A DNA stretch of 40,297 nucleotides from Chloroflexota bacterium. GTDB lineage: Bacteria > Chloroflexota > Limnocylindria > P2-11E. Shown one piece after another: positions 1 to 7,227 of the stretch (positions within the stretch are counted from its first letter, which is position 1; each line of letters starts with the position of its first letter). Both the position numbers and the translations under genes were made by a program. Below the pieces are notes generated by a model. The model saw only the letters and a list, made by a program, of their open reading frames with translations. It had not been told where the DNA came from and made no database searches. The stretch spans positions 1-40,297 of the forward strand of contig VBFI01000045.1 in assembly GCA_005889275.1 (NCBI GenBank). The letters are read 5' to 3'.

Positions 1-404
1 CGATGCTCCGCAAGGTCGCGCCACTCATCCAGGAGCGGATGAAGACGCTCCGCGAGGCCGAGGAGCAAATAGCCTTCCTCTTCGTGGACGAGCTCGCCTA
101 CGACGCTGCGCTCCTCGTGCCGAACAAGATGGATCGAGCGGCGACGATCGAGGCGCTCGCACGGACGACCGTGATCCTGCGTTTCGCCGAGCCGTTCACC
201 GCCGCGGCTCTCAAGCCGGCGTTCGAGGCGCTCGCGGCCGACCTCGACTGGAAGATCCGCGATCTCACGATGACCGTGCGGATCGCGGTCACCGGCCGCA
301 AGGTCGGCCCGCCCCTGTACGAGTCGCTCGAGCTGCTCGGTAAGGAGAAGACGCTCGCGCGCGTCGAGCACGCGCAGGACATCCTCGCCGAGGCGAACGA
401 CTGA
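1..404 (+). CDS. gltX: Glutamyl-tRNA synthetase, C-terminal fragment
   Basis: This is the last 134 codons of a gene that begins before the window; the reading frame is open at base 3 with no visible start. The protein charges tRNA-Glu with glutamate in the cytoplasm. The visible part is the helical anticodon-binding domain: the ending (VRIAVTGRKVGPPLYESLEL, then LLGKEKTLARVEHA) has the pattern typical of the GluRS C-terminus, where the conserved V-x-V-T-G/P-P-L-x-E-S stretch lies. The catalytic HIGH and KMSKS regions would be upstream and cannot be checked, so a Glu/Gln non-discriminating role is possible. The TGA stop overlaps the ATG of the next gene by one base (TGATG), so the two are translationally coupled. 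Confidence 0.9.
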   Translation, partial: MLRKVAPLIQERMKTLREAEEQIAFLFVDELAYDAALLVPNKMDRAATIEALARTTVILRFAEPFTAAALKPAFEALAADLDWKIRDLTMTVRIAVTGRKVGPPLYESLELLGKEKTLARVEHAQDILAEAND

Positions 405-2377
405 TGCCGACGCTCGTTCGCCGCGTGGGTCTGGGGCTCGCGTCGCGGGGCAAGGTCTCCGACTGCGTCGCCTGGGCGGAGCGCGCCCGCGCCGCCGGTC
501 TCGACTCGGTCTGGTTCCACGACAGCTACTTCGAGCGCGATGCCGTCACCTACGCGAGCGCGGTCGCGTCGCAGGTCCCCGAGCTGGGCGTCGGCCTCGG
601 CGCGCTCAACCCGTTCACGCGTCACCCCGTGCTCATCGCGATGACCGTGAGCGCCCTCGACGAGATGGCGCCCGGCCGGATCCGCCTCGGCCTGGGCTCG
701 GCGCTCCCGCTCCGGCTCGGCCAGATGGGCATCCCGTACGCGCCCGACGACGCCGCGACGCGCACGGTGAGCACCATCGAGACTCTCCGAACCCTCTGGA
801 AGGGGGAACGCGTGCCCCCGGGCAAGCCCGGCCTGCCGCCGTTGCAGCCCATGTTCGCGCCCGTGCACCGCGTACCTATCTATGTCGCCGGGTACCGCTC
901 GCCGATGATGGTCGTCGCCGGCGAGAAGGGCGACGGCTACATCGCCCGGCCGGCCGAGTCGATCCCTGGGCTGCGCAAGCTGCTTCGGGTGATGGACCGC
1001 GCAGCGAGGGCGGCGGAACGCGACCCCGACGCCATCGACGTCGCCGGGTACCTCCTCACGTTCGTCGACGAGACGCGCCGCGATGCGCTGAGCCGCGCGA
1101 AGCGCGACCCCTTCGTGATCTACATGATGTCCATCCTGTCCGACGTGACGCTGAAGCGCGCCGGGTTCGATCCGGAGATGCGCGACCGGATCTCGGCGAA
1201 GTGGCGCGCCGAGGACTACACCGGAGCGGCCGCGCTCATCGCCGACGACCTTCTCGACGCCTACATCCTCTGCGGCACCCGTCGCGAGGTCGCCGAGCGG
1301 GCGCATGCCTATCACGAGGCGGGCATGGACCTTCCGCTCCTGCAGCCGGTCGTGCAGGAGGAGGCCCAGGTCGCCGCGCTCCTCGAGGCCGCGGTGCTGT
1401 ACGGGACGGCGGAGGTCGGCTCGGCGACGCGGGTCGCGCTCGCCGCTCAGCGAAAGTCATTCACCGAGGATGTGCGCGACCGCCTCGGCGGCATGTGGGA
1501 GATCGCGCGACCGTTCTCGTTCACCGCATCGACCGTCCCCGTCGCGGCGGGCGGCGCGCTCGCCGCGCTCGCCGGCGCGTTCGATCCGGGGCTCTTCCTC
1601 GCATCGCTCGTCGGCGCCGTCGCGCTGCACGTCGGCACGAATGTCACGAACGAGATCTATGACGTTCGCAAGGGCGTCGACACGATCGTCTCGCCGCGCG
1701 CGAGCCACGCGATCGTGAAGGGCCGGATCACCGACCGAGCGGCGTATCGCTTCGCGATCGCCGCTTTCGGGGTCGCCTTCCTCATGGGCCTGATCCTCAC
1801 GAGCGCGCGTGGCTGGCCGATCGTGGCACTCGGCATCGCGGGCATCGTCGGCGGGTACACGTACACCGCTCCGCCGTTCCAGTACAAGTTCGGTCCGATC
1901 GGCATCCCCCTCGTGTTCCTGTTGATGGGTCCGCTCATGGTGATCGGCACGTTCTACGCGGTGAGCGGATCCTTCGACGCGCGGGCCGTGGCGGTGAGCA
2001 TCCCGGTCGGACTACTCGTCGCCGCGATCCTCCACGGCAACGAGTGGCGCGATATCAGCGAGGACGCGCGCGCCGGCGCGAAGACGTTCTCGGTCCAGGC
2101 TGGTCGATCGGCCGCGCACTGGCTGTACGTCGCTCTCGTCGTTGGGGCGTATCTCGCGCTCTCGGCAGGTGTCGTCGTCGGGCTTCTGCCGACCTGGACG
2201 CTCCTCGCGATGCTCTCGCTGCCCCTGCTCGTACGGCAGATCCGCTCGTCAGAGCTCGGCGCGACCGGTCAGCAGCGGGCCATCGCGATGATCGATCTCG
2301 AGACGGCGCAGCTCCACGCCGCGTTCGGTTACCTGCTCGTCGCGGGCCTCGTCGTCGCGGCGCTTCTCGCGCGCTGA
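404..2377 (+). CDS. LLM-family oxidoreductase fused to MenA/UbiA prenyltransferase
   Basis: A 657-residue two-domain protein. Residues about 1-335 are a luciferase-like (LLM) TIM-barrel oxidoreductase of the F420/FMN-dependent type: it starts RVGLGLASRGKV and carries the LNPFTRHPVL stretch typical of methylene-H4MPT-reductase-like members. Residues about 360-657 form an integral membrane UbiA-family prenyltransferase. The first Asp-rich motif is N416-E-I-Y-D420 with D426, close to the NDYFDYKSGVD of MenA but with Asp417 replaced by Glu. The second is N546-E-W-R-D550-I-S-E-D554. Several hydrophobic helices separate the two. MenA-type enzymes prenylate 1,4-dihydroxy-2-naphthoate; LLM enzymes transfer hydride from or to F420 or FMN. 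There is no stop or frameshift at the joint. A CPBP gene follows 3 bases downstream. The substrate of either half is unknown; a joint role in prenyl-quinone or other isoprenoid-lipid synthesis is inference. Confidence 0.85.
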   Translation: MPTLVRRVGLGLASRGKVSDCVAWAERARAAGLDSVWFHDSYFERDAVTYASAVASQVPELGVGLGALNPFTRHPVLIAMTVSALDEMAPGRIRLGLGSALPLRLGQMGIPYAPDDAATRTVSTIETLRTLWKGERVPPGKPGLPPLQPMFAPVHRVPIYVAGYRSPMMVVAGEKGDGYIARPAESIPGLRKLLRVMDRAARAAERDPDAIDVAGYLLTFVDETRRDALSRAKRDPFVIYMMSILSDVTLKRAGFDPEMRDRISAKWRAEDYTGAAALIADDLLDAYILCGTRREVAERAHAYHEAGMDLPLLQPVVQEEAQVAALLEAAVLYGTAEVGSATRVALAAQRKSFTEDVRDRLGGMWEIARPFSFTASTVPVAAGGALAALAGAFDPGLFLASLVGAVALHVGTNVTNEIYDVRKGVDTIVSPRASHAIVKGRITDRAAYRFAIAAFGVAFLMGLILTSARGWPIVALGIAGIVGGYTYTAPPFQYKFGPIGIPLVFLLMGPLMVIGTFYAVSGSFDARAVAVSIPVGLLVAAILHGNEWRDISEDARAGAKTFSVQAGRSAAHWLYVALVVGAYLALSAGVVVGLLPTWTLLAMLSLPLLVRQIRSSELGATGQQRAIAMIDLETAQLHAAFGYLLVAGLVVAALLAR

Positions 2378-2380
2378 GCG

Positions 2381-2974
2381 GTGAGGCTCCTCGCCCTCGG
2401 CGTCGCGGCCGCGTACGCCGCTTTCGGCCTCACCTTCCGCGGCCCGCGCGAGCGTTTCTGGGATCGCATGACCGCGACCGGGGTCACCCTGGGTGGGCTC
2501 GCGCTCGCGACGGACCGCGACGCGCGCCGGGTGCGGATCGGGCCCGCCGCGGTCGCGCTCGGTCTGGCAAGCGCGGCCGGCCTCTACGGCATCTTCCGGC
2601 TCGGCGACGCCCTTGCGCGCCAGGTCATGCCGAAAGGCTCCGAGGAGATCGGGAACATCTACGCGCTGCGCTCACTCCGGCCGAAGGGCGAGCTGGCCAC
2701 GCGGCTCGGTCTGGTCATCGGCCCGGCGGAGGAGCTCTTCTGGCGCGGGTTCGTGCAGCGTCGTGCCGGGTACCTCACGACGACGGCCCTCTACGGCGGT
2801 GCGCACGTGGTCACCGAGAACGCGACGCTCATCGGCGCCGCGACGATCGCGGGGGCGTACTGGGGGCTCCTGCGCGCGGCCGGCGTCCCGCTGGGCGCGC
2901 TCGTCGTGAGCCACGTCGCATGGGACATCTGGATCTTCCTGATCGCGCCGACCGAGGAGCCTCGCCCGGTCTAG
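2381..2974 (+). CDS. CPBP family intramembrane protease (CAAX-protease-like)
   Basis: A 197-residue membrane protein starting with GTG three bases after the previous stop. The three CPBP (Abi) motifs are visible: AEELFWRGF (the EExxxR signature), YGGAHVV with the second-motif His, and SHVAWDIW with the conserved His/Asp near the end. CPBP proteins are intramembrane glutamic endopeptidases; eukaryotic relatives clip prenylated CAAX proteins, while most bacterial ones have unknown substrates. Its place behind a prenyltransferase fusion suggests a link to prenylated lipids or proteins, but that is only inference. The stop codon overlaps the stop of a possible small gene on the other strand by two bases. 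Confidence 0.85.
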   Translation: MRLLALGVAAAYAAFGLTFRGPRERFWDRMTATGVTLGGLALATDRDARRVRIGPAAVALGLASAAGLYGIFRLGDALARQVMPKGSEEIGNIYALRSLRPKGELATRLGLVIGPAEELFWRGFVQRRAGYLTTTALYGGAHVVTENATLIGAATIAGAYWGLLRAAGVPLGALVVSHVAWDIWIFLIAPTEEPRPV

Positions 2975-3111
2975 ATCCGGCGGTCGCGCGCCTCCACGTG
3001 CTTCCTGCGCTCTGGGCAACACTTGCAGTGCGGGTCTGGCCAGACGAGCCAGACGACGAGCGCGAGCCAGCCCGAGAGGAGACCGACGCTGAACGCGAGG
3101 TCGCTGGACAC
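2971..3111 (-). CDS. Possible 46-residue single-pass membrane peptide with CxCC motif
   Basis: A short reading frame starting with GTG at 3111 that fills the gap between the CPBP and hydrolase genes. It encodes a hydrophobic helix (residues about 6-24, GLLSGWLALVVWLVW) followed by PDPHCKCCPERRK and a basic tail. The helix, the Trp residues at the membrane edge and the positive tail look like a real small membrane protein rather than antisense noise, and the stop codons of the two convergent genes interlock. No clear ribosome-binding site is visible. The function is unknown; the Cys cluster could bind metal. Confidence 0.4.
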   Translation of the reverse strand: MSSDLAFSVGLLSGWLALVVWLVWPDPHCKCCPERRKHVEARDRRI

Positions 3112-3149
3112 GCCCGACCTGCAGGCATCGGGCGTGCCAGCATGGTCAG

Positions 3150-3995
3150 GTGGAGCCCGGCGACCTCCAGGTAAACGGCCTGCGTCTCCACTACGTGACC
3201 GAGGGAGCAGGCGACCTCGTGCTCCTTCTCCACGGCTTCCCCGAGACGCATCACACATGGCGGAAGCAGATCCCGGCGCTGGCGGCCCGCTTCCGCGTGG
3301 TCGCACCCGACCTGCGCGGGTACGGCGAGAGCGACAAGCCGCCGCGGATCTCTGACTACCGCGTCGAAGCCGTCGCCGACGACATCGCGGCGCTGATCGG
3401 CGAGCTCGGCGCGGAGCGTGCCCATGTCGTCGGTCATGACTGGGGCGGCGGCGTTGCCTGGGCCCTTGCCCAGCGAAGTCCCGCCGTCCTCGACAAGCTC
3501 GCGGTCCTCAACTGCCCCCACCCCGCGGTCATGTGGAAGGCCCTCCGCTCGAACTGGCGTCAGATACGCCGGAGCTGGTACATCCTCGCGGCCCAGGTCC
3601 CCTGGCTTCCCGAGCGCCTTCTCCTCCGCGACGGCGCGCGGGCGATCGGCGGCGCCCTCCGCGGCTCGGCGCGGACCCCGGATACGTTCACCGACGCGGA
3701 CCTCGCCGAGTACGAACGTGCGTTCGCGCGGCCCGGCGCGGCGACCGCCGCCTTGAACTACTACCGCGCCGCCTTCCGCTCGGGCCTGCGCGGCGCGCCG
3801 TCATCCCGACCGATCGCCGCGCCGACGCTGCTCATCTGGGGCGAGGACGACTTCGCGCTCGGAAAAGAGCTGACGTACGGGATGGAGGGACTCTTCGCGG
3901 ACGGCTTCCGGATCGAATACGTGCCCGGCGCGAGCCACTGGGTCAACGAGGAGCGGCCCGACCTCGTGAACCGCCTGCTCTTGGACTTTCTCTAA
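3150..3995 (+). CDS. Alpha/beta hydrolase, epoxide hydrolase-like
   Basis: A 281-residue soluble enzyme of the epoxide hydrolase/haloalkane dehalogenase branch. Visible features: the oxyanion HGFP at residues 28-31; the nucleophile elbow GHDWGG with Asp97 as nucleophile; a Tyr pair NYY near residue 204 in the cap, typical of the ring-opening Tyr of epoxide hydrolases; the acid in GEDDF (233-235 region); and catalytic His263 in ASHWVNEE. With Asp as nucleophile and the cap Tyr, epoxide hydrolysis is more likely than an esterase role. The start is GTG at 3150; an ATG at 3142 is in another frame. Its TAA overlaps the TAG of convergent hisA. The physiological substrate is unknown. Confidence 0.85.
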   Translation: MEPGDLQVNGLRLHYVTEGAGDLVLLLHGFPETHHTWRKQIPALAARFRVVAPDLRGYGESDKPPRISDYRVEAVADDIAALIGELGAERAHVVGHDWGGGVAWALAQRSPAVLDKLAVLNCPHPAVMWKALRSNWRQIRRSWYILAAQVPWLPERLLLRDGARAIGGALRGSARTPDTFTDADLAEYERAFARPGAATAALNYYRAAFRSGLRGAPSSRPIAAPTLLIWGEDDFALGKELTYGMEGLFADGFRIEYVPGASHWVNEERPDLVNRLLLDFL

Positions 3996-4732
3996 GGGGT
4001 CACGGTCCCGTCCTTCGCGACGCGGATCGCGTCGCGGAGAGTGAAGCGGCCGAGGTAGAGGGCGCGGCCGACGATGACCCCGCGCAGCCCCCGATGGCGC
4101 AGCTTCGCGAGGCGCGCGATGTCCTCGAGCGAGCCGACGCCACCTGAATAGATGACGTCGCCGCCGAACGCGCGTGCGACCGCCTCCGTCGACGCCAGGT
4201 CGAGACCCTGCAGCGTCCCGTCGATCGAAACGTTCGTATAGATCACCGTCGGCACGCCCGTCACGGCGAGCCGCTGCATGAGGTCGACGGCGCGCACGCC
4301 CGTGGTCTCGGTCCAGCCCGTTGTCGTCACCATGCCGCTGCGGGCATCGACCGAGACGGCGAGCCCGTCCGCGTGCCGGTCGACGAGGCGGCCGATGAGC
4401 TCGGGATCCTGGATCGCGGCGGTGCCGACGACGATCCGCGAGGCGCCCGCTTCGGCGAAGGCCTCCGCGGTGTCGAAGTCGCGGATCCCGCCGCCGGCCT
4501 GGATACGCACCGTGAAGCGGTTCGCGATGGTGCGGATCGCGTCGAGGTTCTCGGGTTTACCGGTCCGCGAGCCGTCGAGGTCGACGATGTGGAGCCACTC
4601 GGCGCCTTCGGCGACGAGTCTCTTCGCCGCCTCCAGCGGCGAGGCCGCGACCTCCTCCACGGTGGCGAAGTCGCCGCGGGTCATCCGGACCGCACGGCCC
4701 TGGTAGATGTCGATCGCCGGATAGACGATCAC
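3992..4732 (-). CDS. hisA: HisA, ProFAR isomerase (histidine biosynthesis)
   Basis: A 246-residue (beta/alpha)8 enzyme, the usual HisA length. It isomerises ProFAR to PRFAR in the fourth step of histidine synthesis. The catalytic Asp pair is present: Asp8 in YPAIDIYQG and Asp129 in SVDARSG. The phosphate-binding loops QAGGGIR and YSGGVGS with a following VIVGRALY are clear, and the half-barrel repeats are intact. Absence of the loop features of PriA is not certain from reading alone, so a bifunctional HisA/TrpF cannot be excluded. The ATG overlaps the stop of the upstream membrane-protein gene (ATGA), so hisA is the last gene of a hisC-nuclease-membrane protein-hisA operon. Confidence 0.93.
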   Translation of the reverse strand: MIVYPAIDIYQGRAVRMTRGDFATVEEVAASPLEAAKRLVAEGAEWLHIVDLDGSRTGKPENLDAIRTIANRFTVRIQAGGGIRDFDTAEAFAEAGASRIVVGTAAIQDPELIGRLVDRHADGLAVSVDARSGMVTTTGWTETTGVRAVDLMQRLAVTGVPTVIYTNVSIDGTLQGLDLASTEAVARAFGGDVIYSGGVGSLEDIARLAKLRHRGLRGVIVGRALYLGRFTLRDAIRVAKDGTVTP

Positions 4733-5163
4733 GCGAGCGCGTCCGCCGCGGTCGCGCCCGCCGACATGCGCGAGGCGATGAGGCCGCCGACGATGCCGGC
4801 GACCGGTCCACCGACAAGGCCGACCACGACCAGCCCGAGGGGCTGGGTTCTGAGGGCGTCCGGAAGCGAGAACGGCACGAAGGCGAGCGCGGCCACCGAT
4901 GAGAGGAACCCGTACAGCAGATGCGACCGCCCGGCGATGCGCGCGCCGACGAACCCCGCGATGACCGACACGATGAGGCCGAGAACGAGGAGCGCCTGGG
5001 ACACCTCACGATCGGCCAGCAACGCACGCTGGTCGGTCAGCAGACGCTGATCGATCCGCTGCGTGGTCGCGGCCCAGGCGAGGTACGCGAGCCCGGCGAG
5101 ATTCGATCCGCCGATGTCGACGACCCACGACACGACCACGGCGAGGACGTTGATGCGGCGCAC
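4729..5163 (-). CDS. Small integral membrane protein, unknown
   Basis: A 144-residue protein with four predicted transmembrane stretches (about residues 4-32, 55-76, 80-100 and 108-132), rich in Gly and Ala, starting GTG at 5163 nine bases after the nuclease stop and overlapping hisA by four bases. The pattern of two helices, a charged loop (TQRIDQRLLTDQRALL) and two more helices is like generic bacterial membrane proteins; no family is recognised. The tight spacing on both sides says it is co-transcribed with histidine genes, but a role in histidine metabolism is not implied. Confidence 0.75.
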   Translation of the reverse strand: MRRINVLAVVVSWVVDIGGSNLAGLAYLAWAATTQRIDQRLLTDQRALLADREVSQALLVLGLIVSVIAGFVGARIAGRSHLLYGFLSSVAALAFVPFSLPDALRTQPLGLVVVGLVGGPVAGIVGGLIASRMSAGATAADALA

Positions 5164-5172
5164 GCGCGAATC

Positions 5173-6063
5173 TTAGGAGGCCTTCGCCGCGGCAAGGGCC
5201 TCGAGGAGCCGCGTCGTCGCGGCCTGGAGCCCGTAGCGCTTGGCCGCACGGTCGAGCGCCGCGGGGTCGGAGGGGGCCTTCGGCAAGGTTCCGTCGCCGC
5301 CGGTGACCGGGGCGTCGCGCGCCATCCAGACGACCTTGCGCGCCGCGGCGAGATAGTCGGCCGAGGCGCGAAGCTTCGCGCGGATCGTGGCCGAGAGGTC
5401 CGGCGCGGCGAGAATGGCGTCGAGCGAGCCGTACTTCGCGACGAGCTGGCTCGCGGTCTTCTCGCCGATCCCGTGCACCCCCGGGAGACCGTCTGACGGA
5501 TCGCCGCGGAGGACCGCGTAGTCGAAGTAGCGGTCGCCCGGAATCCCGTACTTCGCGTGGATGTACGACTCGTCGACGCTTGCGAGCTCGCTCACGCCGC
5601 GCAGGGTGTAGAGAACACGGACGTTCGGATCCTTCACGATGGCGAAGAGGTCGCGGTCGCCGGTGACGATCTCGACCGGGCCGCTCGTCCGCTGCACGAG
5701 CGTCGCGATCACGTCCTCCGCCTCGTAGCCCTCCGCGGCGACCGTGGTGATCCCGAACAGTCCGAGCAGCTCGATGATGATGCGGATCTGCGGATCCACC
5801 GGGTCCGGCGGGTCGTCCGGGCCCGCGACCCGGTGCGACTTGTACGACGGCAGCGCGGCGACGCGGAACTCGGGACGCCAGTCCGCGTCGAGCGCAACGA
5901 AGAGCCGGGCCGGTCGTCGGTCGGGAACGAGCCGCGAGAGGAAGTTGAGGAAGCCGAGCGCCGCGTTCACCTCCGTGCCGTCGGGCGCGCGCCACTCGGG
6001 CACGGCGTGGTACGCGCGATACGCGAGGCTCGCCGCGTCGACGAAGAGAGCCGCGCCTGCTAT
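5173..6063 (-). CDS. 5'-3' exonuclease/FEN-type nuclease with no canonical start codon
   Basis: A stand-alone homolog of the N-terminal 5'-nuclease domain of DNA polymerase I. It cleaves 5' flaps and RNA primers using two metal ions held by Asp/Glu residues. The first GTG (6001-6003) would give 276 residues but would cut off the universally conserved start of the fold: the bases upstream encode ALFVDAASLAYRAYHAVPEW, matching the LLVDGHHLAYR start of Taq polymerase, including the metal-binding Asp. Other ligands are LDADWRPEFR, EAEDVIATL, VTGDRDLF and the H3TH region GDPSDGLPGVHGIGEKTA. In frame, only ATA at 6063 precedes this segment before a TGA; that ATA overlaps the hisC stop as ATAG. Use of ATA gives 296 residues. 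Either an AUA start, re-initiation or a sequence error is possible. Confidence 0.85.
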   Translation of the reverse strand: MAGAALFVDAASLAYRAYHAVPEWRAPDGTEVNAALGFLNFLSRLVPDRRPARLFVALDADWRPEFRVAALPSYKSHRVAGPDDPPDPVDPQIRIIIELLGLFGITTVAAEGYEAEDVIATLVQRTSGPVEIVTGDRDLFAIVKDPNVRVLYTLRGVSELASVDESYIHAKYGIPGDRYFDYAVLRGDPSDGLPGVHGIGEKTASQLVAKYGSLDAILAAPDLSATIRAKLRASADYLAAARKVVWMARDAPVTGGDGTLPKAPSDPAALDRAAKRYGLQAATTRLLEALAAAKAS

Positions 6064-7148
6064 CGGGCGGCCGCCGTTGCCGCGAACACCTTGTCGAGCG
6101 CGGCGATGAAGCGATCGTTCTCCTCAGGCGTTCCGATCGACGCGCGGAGACAACCCTCGCAGCCCGGCCAGATCGAGATGTCGCGGATGAGCACGCTCTC
6201 GGCGAGGATGCGGGCGTGGACCTCGGCGGGCTTCCCCTCGCGCAGGCGGAAGAGGATGAAGTTCGTCACCGACGGGAAGACTTCGATCGATCGGACCTTC
6301 TGGAGCGCGGCATACACGCGGGCGCGCTCCGTCGCCGCGAGCGCGAGGCGATGCTTGACCGAGGCTTCGTCGCGGGCGACCCGTGCCGCGACCGCGAGCG
6401 TGAGCGTGCTGACGTTGTACGGCAGCGCGGCCGCCTGGAAGAAGCCCATGAGCTGCGGTTGCACGATGAGCACCCCGACGCGGAGCCCGGCGGCCGCGAG
6501 CACCTTCGAGAAGGTCTTGGAGATGATCATGTTCGGGAACTCCGCGCGGCGGCCGACGAGCGAGGTCCCCGCGAAGTCGGAGTAGGCCTCGTCGACCAGC
6601 ACGAGCGTCTCCGGGTAGCGCTCGGCGACCGAGAGGATGACGTCGTCGTCGATCGTGTTGCCGGTCGGGTTATTGGGCGTCGTGAAGACGACGATCTCGG
6701 GCCGCGCCCTGGCCATCGCGCCGAGTGCGCGGTCCGTGGTCACCTCGTACGGCAGTCCAACCATTTCCTCGACGACGGTCCCACCGGCGATGACGCTGAG
6801 CCGCCCGTGCATCGAGTAGGTCGGGTGGAAGAGCAGCGTCTTGCGGCCGTGTCCGCCGAACACGAGGAACGCGTTCAGGAGGAGCTCGTTGCTGCCGTTG
6901 CCGAGGATGAGCTCGTCCGGCGATGTCCCCCATCGCTCGCGCAGGGCCTCCCGAAGCTCCTCTCCCCGGCCGGGATAGCGGTTCAGAACGATGCGCTCGA
7001 GCTCCGCCGGCGTGAGGTACTGCGAGGCCGGATTGGGCTCGGGCCACTCATTCGCGTTGATCCTTACGTCGGCCTTCAGCATCTGGGTGCGGTACGGCTG
7101 GAACTCGGCGATCGCGGGGCGTGGCGCGGGGAGTTTTCGTTCGGCCAT
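6060..7148 (-). CDS. hisC: Histidinol-phosphate aminotransferase
   Basis: A 362-residue PLP-dependent aminotransferase of fold type I that converts imidazole acetol phosphate to histidinol phosphate in histidine synthesis. It has the family start with NANEWPEP, a GNGSNELL cofactor loop, TPNNPTGN, VLVDEAYSDFAG and the PLP lysine in SKTFSK (Lys215), followed by AAGLRVG and the substrate-carboxylate Arg region CLRASIG. It is the first gene of the operon running to hisA. Related enzymes also act on phenylalanine, but co-transcription with hisA supports HisC. Upstream, no good Shine-Dalgarno is seen before the ATG; the stop codon TAG overlaps the apparent ATA start of the nuclease. Confidence 0.93.
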   Translation of the reverse strand: MAERKLPAPRPAIAEFQPYRTQMLKADVRINANEWPEPNPASQYLTPAELERIVLNRYPGRGEELREALRERWGTSPDELILGNGSNELLLNAFLVFGGHGRKTLLFHPTYSMHGRLSVIAGGTVVEEMVGLPYEVTTDRALGAMARARPEIVVFTTPNNPTGNTIDDDVILSVAERYPETLVLVDEAYSDFAGTSLVGRRAEFPNMIISKTFSKVLAAAGLRVGVLIVQPQLMGFFQAAALPYNVSTLTLAVAARVARDEASVKHRLALAATERARVYAALQKVRSIEVFPSVTNFILFRLREGKPAEVHARILAESVLIRDISIWPGCEGCLRASIGTPEENDRFIAALDKVFAATAAAR

Positions 7149-7227
7149 CGCTCTCTAGCCTGACACGCGCAGGCCGCCCGCGCTTTCGCGCGTGCGGCCC
7201 GGCGCTGCTTGGGGGAGGTGGGACGAC

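Noticed and set aside
98-1315. 405-codon minus-strand open frame
   Set aside because: Antisense to the LLM domain, with His/Arg-rich low-complexity sequence and no motifs.
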